NCBI GenBank assembly: GCA_903839955.1
Contig: CAIMEI010000137.1
Span: 1 to 9,082, forward strand
DNA: 9,082 bases
Reading direction: 5' to 3'
From: Candidatus Falkowiibacteriota bacterium
GTDB taxonomy: Bacteria; Patescibacteriota; Patescibacteriia; Patescibacteriales; UBA12465
A program made the position numbers and the translations under genes. The notes under the pieces are model-generated. The model was not told the origin of the DNA. It made no database searches and worked only from the letters and a program-made list of their open reading frames with translations. Below are positions 1 through 5,937 of this stretch, piece after piece; within the stretch, counting starts at the first letter, position 1; each line of letters starts with the position of its first letter.

Positions 1-4
1 AAAA

Positions 5-337
5 ATGGAAGGAAAGAAAGTTTTTATCGCCTGCGGCGACCAAGCAAACCAAAGGTACTTGGAAGTAGTTATTAAATCTTTAGGACTAGAAATAATGCCG
101 ACAAAAAACGAAATTCACGTCATGATTGTGGATGACGAAATTGAAGGCTTAAAAAATTTAGCGCCTGAAACACCAGCAATAATCTTGAGCGGATATATCA
201 CCGTGAAACATGAGCCGGTAATAAAATATTTAACCAAAAAAGAATTGCTGAATGATAAAATAATAATTAGCACGCCAGCCAGTAAATTACAGATCAAAGA
301 ATCACTCCAAAAGATATTACAAAAAGTCCCGGACTAG
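5..337 (+). CDS. Small protein of unknown function, possibly receiver-like fold
   Basis: I do not recognise this 110-residue protein. Its predicted pattern alternates strands and helices much like a response-regulator receiver domain: KVFIAC (residues 5-10), a helix around 15-27, hydrophobic VMIVDD (39-44), PAIILSG (57-63), KIIISTP (85-91) and a closing amphipathic helix (93-106). Asp43 or Asp44 sits where the phosphorylated aspartate would be and Ser62 where the switch Ser/Thr would be, but the expected Lys before the last-strand proline is replaced by Thr90. A true phospho-receiver is therefore doubtful. There is no signal peptide or membrane segment. The ATG lies four bases from the window edge, the upstream codon is open and no ribosome-binding site can be seen, so the real start could be further left. 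The gene is A+T-rich (19 G/C in bases 61-120) and converges on the SIMPL gene; its last codons form part of the terminator stem. Confidence 0.6.
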   Translation: MEGKKVFIACGDQANQRYLEVVIKSLGLEIMPTKNEIHVMIVDDEIEGLKNLAPETPAIILSGYITVKHEPVIKYLTKKELLNDKIIISTPASKLQIKESLQKILQKVPD

Positions 338-352
338 CCAGGACTTTTTTTT
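321..352. terminator. Bidirectional intrinsic terminator overlapping the gene end
   Basis: A perfect 9-bp stem is formed by AAAAAGTCC (321-329) and GGACTTTTT (341-349), with an 11-nt loop in which GG/CC can pair further. Eight T residues (345-352) follow on the plus strand, and the A-run at 320-325 gives a U-run on the minus strand. It can therefore end both the upstream small gene and the convergent SIMPL gene, whose stop codon is at 369-371. The TAG stop of the plus-strand gene (335-337) lies in the loop, so the last codons double as terminator sequence. Confidence 0.85.
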
Positions 353-368
353 ATTACTTTGAATTGTT

Positions 369-1154
369 TTATTGTTTGATGTTGTAGTTGATGCCGATTT
401 CAATAATCACCTCATGATTGCCGCTGGAAACTTGCGGCGAGGAGGCGCCGCCGGCTCCGCCCATGCCACCGCCGGTGGACACGCCATAAACCGGTAGGGG
501 TTGGATGAGATTTTCATACCAACTGGCCACGTTCTTGATTTTCACGCCGGCTGCATCCGCCAAAGCCGCACTTCTTTCGCGCGCATCTTTGATCGCCAGC
601 AATCTCGCCTGCTGTTTCAGGTCATTGATTTTGGAAGAATCGAAGGTCAAGCTATTTACTTGATTGACGCCAGCCTTGCTGGTAGCGGCAATCACTTGAT
701 TCAATTTCTCTGGATGAACATCAAAATCACGCACCTTGATGGTTAATTGCTGATTGGCGGTGTAGCCGATGGTCGTGGAAACATTATTGTTGCCGTAGGA
801 AATTTGCGGCGCCAAGTTGTAGTTTTCCGTTTCGATGTCGGCATCAGCCACGCCCGCCGCTTTGACGGCCGCGGTGATACTCTTCATTTTGGCATTGAGC
901 TGATTCAAGGCCTCTTCGGCGGTTTTGGTTTTATCAATTTGCACGCCGAGATTAATGATGGCGATGTCTGGTGAATAAGCGACTCTTCCCTGGCCGGTCA
1001 CGGTGATTTGGCTGAATTGCTGATTAACCCAGCGATCGCGCAGGATCGCGGTGGTGATGATGCCGGCCAAAAGCAGCATCCCCAAAATAATCACGATTAA
1101 TTTCCCCTTGTCCTGCCAAAAACGGCCGCAAGCGTTTTGAGTGTTGTTGTCCAT
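369..1154 (-). CDS. Membrane-anchored SIMPL (DUF541) domain protein
   Basis: A 261-residue protein with one N-terminal membrane segment (about residues 19-38) after a short cytoplasmic tail, then a SIMPL/DUF541 domain (about 48-258). The start of the domain, ITVTGQGRVAYSPDIA (50-65), and the conserved helix with KINDLKQQARLLAIKDAR (175-192) are typical of the family, as is the closing strand pattern EVIIEIGINY (248-257). A glycine-rich loop with GGGMGGAGG (228-236) sits before the last strand. SIMPL proteins are extracytoplasmic and known from signalling and envelope contexts; their biochemical role is poorly defined, so no reaction is assigned. No Shine-Dalgarno sequence precedes the ATG, which follows an A/T-rich leader of about 22 nt. 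The gene has its own promoter and is separated from pyrG by a terminator, so it is probably monocistronic. Confidence 0.92.
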   Translation of the reverse strand: MDNNTQNACGRFWQDKGKLIVIILGMLLLAGIITTAILRDRWVNQQFSQITVTGQGRVAYSPDIAIINLGVQIDKTKTAEEALNQLNAKMKSITAAVKAAGVADADIETENYNLAPQISYGNNNVSTTIGYTANQQLTIKVRDFDVHPEKLNQVIAATSKAGVNQVNSLTFDSSKINDLKQQARLLAIKDARERSAALADAAGVKIKNVASWYENLIQPLPVYGVSTGGGMGGAGGASSPQVSSGNHEVIIEIGINYNIKQ

Positions 1155-1182
1155 AATTTTCAGAATTAGTTTTTACCCTTTT

Positions 1183-1211
1183 ATTATAGGGCAAAATTAA
1201 CTTTTTGGCAA
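1183..1211 (-). promoter_or_regulatory. Sigma-70-type promoter of the SIMPL gene
   Basis: On the minus strand TTGCCA (1211-1206) and TATAAT (1188-1183) are separated by exactly 17 nt. The -10 hexamer is perfect and the -35 has one mismatch. Transcription would start near 1176, about 22 nt before the SIMPL start codon. The -35 box begins directly after the U-rich tail of the pyrG terminator. Confidence 0.8.
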
Positions 1212-1250
1212 TTAAATTAAACAATACCCCGCCATTTCTGACGAGGTATT
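1212..1250 (-). terminator. pyrG terminator with GAAA tetraloop
   Basis: Read on the minus strand, bases 1250-1223 fold into a 12-bp stem (AATACCTCGTCA with TGGCGGGGTATT, including two G-U pairs) closed by a GAAA tetraloop. A U-rich tail, TGTTTAATTT, follows at 1222-1213. It begins 8 nt after the pyrG stop codon and fits an intrinsic terminator. A short T-run on the opposite side (1249-1253) would let it stop plus-strand transcripts as well. Confidence 0.75.
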
Positions 1251-1258
1251 TTTGGTTC

Positions 1259-2926
1259 TTATTTTTTCTTTTTCAGGTCGCGGCAGGTTTTGACGAAATC
1301 CACGAAGAGCGGATGCGGCGCCAGCGGGCGGGAGATGTATTCGGGATGGAATTGCACACCGACAAAGAAAGGATGGTTCGCAATTTCAATCGCTTCCACG
1401 ATTTGGTTGTCCGGCGAAGTGCCGGCGACAATCAAACCTTTTTTCTCTAGCGCCTCTCGATATTCATTATTGAACTCATAGCGGTGGCGGTGGCGTTCGC
1501 TCACTACTTTTTCAGCGGTAAATTTACTATAAGCTTTGGCTAAACGGGTGCCCGGCTTCAAGGCGCAAGGCCAGCCGCCGAGGCGGATGGTGCCGCCGTA
1601 GCCCTTCTTGGCAATCAACTCCTTCTGATTGGGCATGATGTGAATCACCGGGTGTTTGGTTTTGGGATTAATTTCTTCGGAATCAGCGTCTTTCCAGCCC
1701 AGGACATTGCGGGAGAATTCAATTACGGCCATTTGCATACCGTAGCAGAGGCCGAAATAGGGGATTTTATTTTCACGGCAATAGCGAATCGCTTCAATCT
1801 TCCCTTCACTGCCGCGGCCGCCCCAGCCCTGCGGAATAATTAGGCCGTCAAATTGCTTGAGCATTTTAGCGCCCTTTTCACCCACTTCTTCGGCGGACAA
1901 CCAGTGTAAGTTGACCTTGGTGTGCGTGTTGGCGCTGGCGTGGCGCACCGCTTCGATGACGGAAATATAGGAATCAGTCAGGCAGAAATCGCCGCTGGCA
2001 AAATATTTACCGACAATGCCGATTTCCACGGAATCAGTGGGATTCTTCATGCTGGCCACGAATTTTCGCCAAGCCACGTTGCCGTCGCTGGTGCGCGATT
2101 TCAGACCGAATTTCTTGAGGATTCTTTCTCCCAAATGATCTTTTTCAAAATTCAAAGGAATGTCATAGATAGAATCAGCATCCGGCGCGGCAATGACGTC
2201 TTCCACGGCCACGTTGCAGTTGATGGCAATTTTTTCTTTGCGCGCCAAGTCGATCGGCACTTCACTGCGCGCCACCAGGAAATCCGGCTGAATACCGGCT
2301 GATTGCAAATTACGCACGGCGTGCTGAGTCGGCTTGGTTTTCATTTCGCCGATCTTGTTGGGAATTGGCAAATAAGAAACCATCACAAATAAAACGTCTT
2401 TGGGATTATAGAGTTTAATGAAACGAGCCGCCTCCAAAAACAGCAAGTTTTCATATTCACCCACCGTCCCGCCGATTTCCACGATCATCACTTCGGCGCC
2501 GGTTTTTTCCACCGCCTTTTCAATTCTTTCCCGAATTTCCTGCGGAATGTGCGGCACCACCTGGACGCATTTGCCCTTGTATTCCAAATTGCGCTCCTTC
2601 TCAATCACTGAACGGTAGACCCGGCCGGTGGTCATGTAGTTTTCTTTATAAATATTCTTGTTCAAAAATCTTTCATAGTTGCCAATGTCCTGATCGGTTT
2701 CATCGCCATCTTCGGTCACAAAAACCTCCCCGTGTTCAATCGGGTTCATCGTGCCGGCGTCCACGTTGATGTACGGGTCCATTTTGATTGCGCTCACCTT
2801 GAAGCCATGGTCTTGAAGGATTTCTCCGATTGAGGCCGTGGTAATTCCCTTGCCCACCCCGCTCATCACGCCGCCGACGACGAAGATGAATTTGGTGCTT
2901 TTTTTCTTGATTTTTGGAGTAGCCAT
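1259..2926 (-). CDS. pyrG: CTP synthase (glutamine-hydrolysing)
   Basis: PyrG makes CTP from UTP, ATP and glutamine in the cytoplasm; 555 residues is normal length. The N-terminal synthetase domain (about 12-275) has the P-loop GGVMSGVGKGITTAS (18-32, Lys26), DPYINVDAGTM (50-60, with metal-binding Asp56), HGEVFVTEDG (65-74) and EIGGTVGE (150-157, Glu150). The C-terminal class I glutaminase domain (about 300-545) has RGSEGKI (371-377), nucleophile Cys394 in FGLCYGMQ, ERHRHRYE (477-484) and the His527/Glu529 pair in QFHPEY. All catalytic residues are present. The P-loop reads SGVGKG rather than the usual SSLGKG, and the oxyanion-hole region reads PQGWGGRG where PGGFGxRG is usual; both look like lineage variants. 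The start is supported by the run from MATPKIKKKS into the P-loop, although no Shine-Dalgarno sequence precedes it. It is divergent from the neighbouring plus-strand gene (64-bp gap) and I could not identify its own promoter there. Confidence 0.98.
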   Translation of the reverse strand: MATPKIKKKSTKFIFVVGGVMSGVGKGITTASIGEILQDHGFKVSAIKMDPYINVDAGTMNPIEHGEVFVTEDGDETDQDIGNYERFLNKNIYKENYMTTGRVYRSVIEKERNLEYKGKCVQVVPHIPQEIRERIEKAVEKTGAEVMIVEIGGTVGEYENLLFLEAARFIKLYNPKDVLFVMVSYLPIPNKIGEMKTKPTQHAVRNLQSAGIQPDFLVARSEVPIDLARKEKIAINCNVAVEDVIAAPDADSIYDIPLNFEKDHLGERILKKFGLKSRTSDGNVAWRKFVASMKNPTDSVEIGIVGKYFASGDFCLTDSYISVIEAVRHASANTHTKVNLHWLSAEEVGEKGAKMLKQFDGLIIPQGWGGRGSEGKIEAIRYCRENKIPYFGLCYGMQMAVIEFSRNVLGWKDADSEEINPKTKHPVIHIMPNQKELIAKKGYGGTIRLGGWPCALKPGTRLAKAYSKFTAEKVVSERHRHRYEFNNEYREALEKKGLIVAGTSPDNQIVEAIEIANHPFFVGVQFHPEYISRPLAPHPLFVDFVKTCRDLKKKK

Positions 2927-2933
2927 AGAACTA

Positions 2934-2962
2934 TTGACAAATTAATAAATAATGTGTATTAT
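2934..2962 (+). promoter_or_regulatory. Sigma-70-type promoter of the duplicated-domain gene
   Basis: TTGACA (2934-2939) and TATTAT (2957-2962) are separated by 17 nt, a near-consensus promoter. The predicted start near 2969 gives a leader of about 22 nt. An AAGGA at 2968-2972 lies too far (18 nt) from the ATG to be an ordinary ribosome-binding site and would be at the extreme 5' end of the mRNA. The -35 lies 8 bp from the divergent pyrG start codon. Confidence 0.78.
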
Positions 2963-2990
2963 TAGCTAAGGAAAATTAACAACCGAAAAA

Positions 2991-3485
2991 ATGAGCAAAG
3001 ACAAAGAAAAATCAACGCTGACTATTGAAGTCTCTGGAAGCCGTACGATTTTCAGAGGAGGAAAAGAAGAAAAAAGTTTCAACACCTACGCCCGGCTTGG
3101 CAAGTTCATTCACGATAATCATCTAAGAGATTTTCGGGATAAACAAATCAAGTTTGTCGGCTCAGACCAGCAATTAAAAACTATTGCCGACATCGTGAAA
3201 GACCTAGAACTCAACGAAAAGCTCAAAAAAGATGAGCACAGTGCCAGGATTTTCGTTTTTAGCGATCGAATAGTGCTGAGCCTATATGGTGAAAGGAAAA
3301 GATTTTCCAACCCCGAGCAAGTCGCCAAGTTCATTATCAACAATGCTTTAGGGGAGTATGCTGCCGGAGAAATAGTCTTTGAAGACGAGGAAAATGTTAA
3401 GATCTGGGAAGAAATAGGTGATCATATCCAGACCTACAACACTCAGGAACATATAGACGAAATTTTCAGCGAAGAACACTATTAA
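2991..3485 (+). CDS. Protein of unknown function with internal tandem duplication
   Basis: I do not recognise this 164-residue, charged, soluble protein. It has no signal peptide or membrane segment. It consists of two related halves: residues 11-55 align without gaps to 86-130 (offset 75), sharing I12/I87, V14/V89, R18/R93, E26/E101, K28/K103, F30/F105, K38-F39-I40/K113-F114-I115, N43/N118, L45/L120, I53/I128 and F55/F130. Each half looks like strands, then a helix carrying KFI, then a strand and a further helix. A charged linker (72-85) joins them and an acidic tail rich in Glu/Asp/His closes the protein. No catalytic motif stands out, so a binding or scaffold role is possible but unproven. 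The gene is A+T-rich (21 G/C in 3121-3180), has its own promoter and terminator, and is flanked by minus-strand genes on both sides. Confidence 0.8.
   Translation: MSKDKEKSTLTIEVSGSRTIFRGGKEEKSFNTYARLGKFIHDNHLRDFRDKQIKFVGSDQQLKTIADIVKDLELNEKLKKDEHSARIFVFSDRIVLSLYGERKRFSNPEQVAKFIINNALGEYAAGEIVFEDEENVKIWEEIGDHIQTYNTQEHIDEIFSEEHY
3021..3380 (+). repeat. Internal protein-level tandem duplication (period 75 codons)
   Basis: Codons 11-55 (3021-3155) and 86-130 (3246-3380) encode alignable segments with 13 identical residues out of 45 and no gap. DNA similarity survives locally, for example AAGTTCATT occurs at the same place in both copies. After residue 55 the alignment continues with a one-residue shift. 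It looks like an old intragenic duplication. Confidence 0.65.
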
Positions 3486-3504
3486 AACTAAGGAACTTCA
3501 AAAG

Positions 3505-3536
3505 GAGCAACAAGCAAAGTTGCTCTTTTTATTTTT
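3505..3536. terminator. Shared terminator between convergent genes
   Basis: GAGCAAC (3505-3511) and GTTGCTC (3519-3525) form a 7-bp stem with a 7-nt loop. On the plus strand it is followed by TTTTT-A-TTTTTT (3526-3536), a strong intrinsic terminator 19 nt after the plus-strand stop codon. On the minus strand the hairpin begins 3 nt after the S41 protease stop (3531-3529) and is followed by a weaker CCTTTT tract, so it probably also ends the metG operon. Confidence 0.82.
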
Positions 3537-4788
3537 TCGTTTTCAACAACTGCTGCACCGCTTTGTCCATTTGCGGATCGCGGTTTTTATTAAAATCATC
3601 GCTGGTCAGCTTAACTATTACATTCGGCGTGATTCCCTTTTCACTAATGGAATTGCCGTTCGGAGTCAGCCATTTGGCCACGGTAACTTTCAAAGACGAA
3701 CCATCCGGCAAGCTTTCTACTGATTGCACGCTGCCCTTGCCAAAAGTTTTCTCTCCCATGATGGTCGCTTTTTTCAGATCCAACAGAGCGCCGGAAACAA
3801 TTTCGGAAGCGGAAGCACTGCCGCCATTCACCAAAACAACCGTCGGAATATTTTCTAAACGGCCGTTGCCGTTGGAGTCATAGTTTTTCAGCGTGCCATC
3901 GGAAAATTTTTCACTGACCACGCGCCCGGAAGATACCCAGTCGCTGGCAATAGTTACCGCTGCGTCCAAATAGCCGCCCGGATTATTGCGCAAGTCCAGA
4001 ATCAAGCCTTTGGGTTTTTTGGCTTGAATCTGCTTGACGGCGTCTTCAAAAAGACCAGCCGTGTCGTCGCCGAAACTGGAAATTCTCAGCACCGCCAAAC
4101 CATCCTTGCGGAAATCCAATTTCACGCTTTTGACCGTAATCACGGCACGAATAATGTTAAAATCTTTGGCTTTAGTCAGGCCGTCGCGCATGATGGATAA
4201 TTTCACGTTGGTGCCTTTTTGACCGCGAATCAAGCGCACGACCGCGTCCGCGCTCATTCCGGCAGTGCTTGTGCCGTCGACCGCCACGATGCTGTCGCCG
4301 GCTTTGAGGCCCGCTTTTTGAGCCGGCATGCCATCTAGCGGAGCAATGATTACGATCTGATCATTCTTCTTGGCGATTTCCGCGCCAATGCCTTCAAAGG
4401 TGCCCGCCAAATCCGAATTGAATTCTTTGGTTTCGGTGGGATCCATAAAAATGGTATAAGGATCATCCATGGAAGAAACCAGGCCGTGCAAAGAACCATA
4501 AAACATCTTCTGGGCATCCAGCTTGTCTTTATTGACGAAATTCTGGCTTAGCAAGGACCAAACTTGGCCGTAGAGGGAAAAGTCCACATTCTCCGGTTTG
4601 GTTGTGGTGGCCGTCTCGTCGGAAGAAGAGGCGGTGTCGCTATTTTTGGACGCCAAATAAACAAAGTCCTGGCTGGCCAAGCAAGTATTTTTCTGATTGT
4701 TTTTACCGGAGTAAAAACCGCCAGTAAAAGACAGGCTGGCAATCACCAGCACAATGACGACGGTGATAATTTTTTTGGATATTTTCAT
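3529..4788 (-). CDS. S41 family C-terminal processing protease (CtpA-type)
   Basis: A 419-residue serine protease of the tail-specific/CtpA family, which cleaves proteins near their C-termini outside the cytoplasmic membrane. An N-terminal signal anchor (about residues 6-28) is followed by a low-complexity Ser/Thr linker (about 48-66), a helical region (68-128), a PDZ domain (about 130-210, with AGLKAGDSIVAVDG at 159-172) and the S41 catalytic core (about 215-395). The predicted nucleophile is Ser326 in GGSASASEI, with Lys351 in TFGKGSVQ and Gln355 completing the catalytic set; the 25-residue Ser-Lys spacing matches characterised family members. LDLRNNPGG (264-272) is the usual core strand. 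It is the last gene of the metG operon, starting 8 nt after the TsaC stop with only an A-rich leader, so translation is probably coupled. Its substrate is not evident. Confidence 0.96.
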   Translation of the reverse strand: MKISKKIITVVIVLVIASLSFTGGFYSGKNNQKNTCLASQDFVYLASKNSDTASSSDETATTTKPENVDFSLYGQVWSLLSQNFVNKDKLDAQKMFYGSLHGLVSSMDDPYTIFMDPTETKEFNSDLAGTFEGIGAEIAKKNDQIVIIAPLDGMPAQKAGLKAGDSIVAVDGTSTAGMSADAVVRLIRGQKGTNVKLSIMRDGLTKAKDFNIIRAVITVKSVKLDFRKDGLAVLRISSFGDDTAGLFEDAVKQIQAKKPKGLILDLRNNPGGYLDAAVTIASDWVSSGRVVSEKFSDGTLKNYDSNGNGRLENIPTVVLVNGGSASASEIVSGALLDLKKATIMGEKTFGKGSVQSVESLPDGSSLKVTVAKWLTPNGNSISEKGITPNVIVKLTSDDFNKNRDPQMDKAVQQLLKTKK

Positions 4789-4796
4789 ATTATTTT

Positions 4797-5405
4797 TTAT
4801 TTTCTTAAAACAACTTCTTGTTCACCGCTTAAATCGACTAGCCGGGAAGGCTTTCCGGCGCGCGACCGACCACCGTCAATGATTAGGTCGGGCTTTGCCC
4901 GCTCTTCCTGAAAAAAATCACGAGCGGCCAGCATGTTGGCAAAAGCTTCTTGGCCGTGCAGATTGAAACTAGTGGAGACCAAGGGGGCGCCACTCAACTT
5001 TACTATTTTACGCAAAAAATCACTGGCTGGCAAACGGAGGCTCAAAACCTCGCGATTTGCCTCTAATTCTTGAGGTAAAAGTTTTCTGCTCGGCAACATC
5101 ACCGTGACCTTGCGACTCCCTTGGCGTAATCTCGCCCAAGATTCATTTTGCCGGCGATTAATAAACACATATTTTCGCGCTTGCGCCACCGAAGAAACGA
5201 GCATCAAATAGTGGCGAGCGCCATCAAACGGCCGCTTTTTAATAGCGGCAATTTTTTTAATCGCCGCCGCCGAAGTAGCTAAACAGCTTAGTCCATAAAT
5301 CGTATCCGTCGGCAAAGCGATGACCTGCCCCTTTTTCAGAGCCAGCACAATCTCCGCCAGCACCTCCGGTTCTGGATTTTTTAGATTCAACTTTAGATAT
5401 TTCAT
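4797..5405 (-). CDS. tsaC: TsaC/YrdC-type threonylcarbamoyl-AMP synthase
   Basis: This 202-residue protein has the Sua5/YciO/YrdC fold, which makes threonylcarbamoyl-AMP from threonine, bicarbonate and ATP for t6A37 on tRNAs reading ANN codons. The evidence is LPTDTIYGLSC (31-41), the KKRP segment (56-59) matching the family KxRP, LSLRLPA (121-127), LVSTSFN (142-148) and the closing GKPSRLVDLS (184-193). Two differences from the usual sequence stand out: STSFN replaces STSAN, and the segment after KKRP (FDGARHY) is unusual. It lacks the extra C-terminal domain of full-length Sua5, so it is TsaC-like in length. YciO, a relative of uncertain role, is the main alternative. The ATG overlaps the upstream CvpA-family stop in an ATGA arrangement, so the two are translationally coupled. 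Confidence 0.9.
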   Translation of the reverse strand: MKYLKLNLKNPEPEVLAEIVLALKKGQVIALPTDTIYGLSCLATSAAAIKKIAAIKKRPFDGARHYLMLVSSVAQARKYVFINRRQNESWARLRQGSRKVTVMLPSRKLLPQELEANREVLSLRLPASDFLRKIVKLSGAPLVSTSFNLHGQEAFANMLAARDFFQEERAKPDLIIDGGRSRAGKPSRLVDLSGEQEVVLRK

Positions 5406-5917
5406 AAGATGGACTGCAGAGTCTTGAGCGCGGTCGGCAAAATCGGCAAAATAACATTTACTGTTTGCAATAAATAAGGAGCCACCTTGGAAAGCACGAG
5501 CTGGTTGCCGAACAAGGAGCCGATCACCGCATAGCGCGCCGAAACAAAAATAATCAACCCCAGGAATAGGCCGCCCTCCACGAGCCCCAAAACGCCTCCC
5601 AGGAGACGATTAATCAACTGAGTGAAAGGAATAAAGGAAACAAGGTCAAAGAGCTTCTCCAGGGCCACAAAGAGCAAATCCGTGGCCTTGGCCGCGAGGA
5701 CGAAGATGACGATGAAGGAAACCACCTTGCCGATGTTGTCGTGGCCGTTCACCAGATGTTTGCTCCATTCAAAAAAAATCAGATAGAAGCGGCTAGCCAC
5801 AAAAGCGCCGACTATCAGACCGACCAGGCGGCCTAATAAACGAATAAATCCCTTGACCAAACCGTGAATGGCGAAGCCGGCCAGAAGAACTAGGATGACA
5901 ATGTCAAAAATAGACAT
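5402..5917 (-). CDS. CvpA family membrane protein
   Basis: A 171-residue protein with four predicted membrane helices (about 2-18, 27-48, 62-86 and 104-126). The family hallmarks are present: FDIVILVLLAGFAIHGLVKG near the start and the NRLLGGVLGLVEG segment (103-115) leading into the last helix. CvpA proteins are inner-membrane proteins first linked to colicin V production in E. coli; their biochemical role is not settled, so only the family is asserted. The C-terminal tail (about 140-171) is hydrophobic and helical. It lies 20 nt downstream of metG and its TGA stop overlaps the next gene's ATG by 4 nt. The TGA stop is evidence for the standard genetic code. No Shine-Dalgarno sequence is seen. 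Confidence 0.92.
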   Translation of the reverse strand: MSIFDIVILVLLAGFAIHGLVKGFIRLLGRLVGLIVGAFVASRFYLIFFEWSKHLVNGHDNIGKVVSFIVIFVLAAKATDLLFVALEKLFDLVSFIPFTQLINRLLGGVLGLVEGGLFLGLIIFVSARYAVIGSLFGNQLVLSKVAPYLLQTVNVILPILPTALKTLQSIL

Positions 5918-5937
5918 AAATTTATGTTAAAAATTAA

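Noticed and set aside
1922..2302. Plus-strand open frame of 126 codons opposite pyrG
   Set aside because: It is antisense to a strongly conserved pyrG region, has no promoter or ribosome-binding site, and its length follows from the codon bias of pyrG.
2927..2990. A pyrG promoter or attenuator in the divergent gap
   Set aside because: Minus-strand TTGTTA (2982-2977) has no acceptable -10 at 16-18 nt and no leader hairpin is visible; the pyrG promoter remains unidentified.
5902..5907. Minus-strand TTGACA at the start of the CvpA-family gene
   Set aside because: It lies inside the coding region and no -10 is found 16-18 nt downstream.
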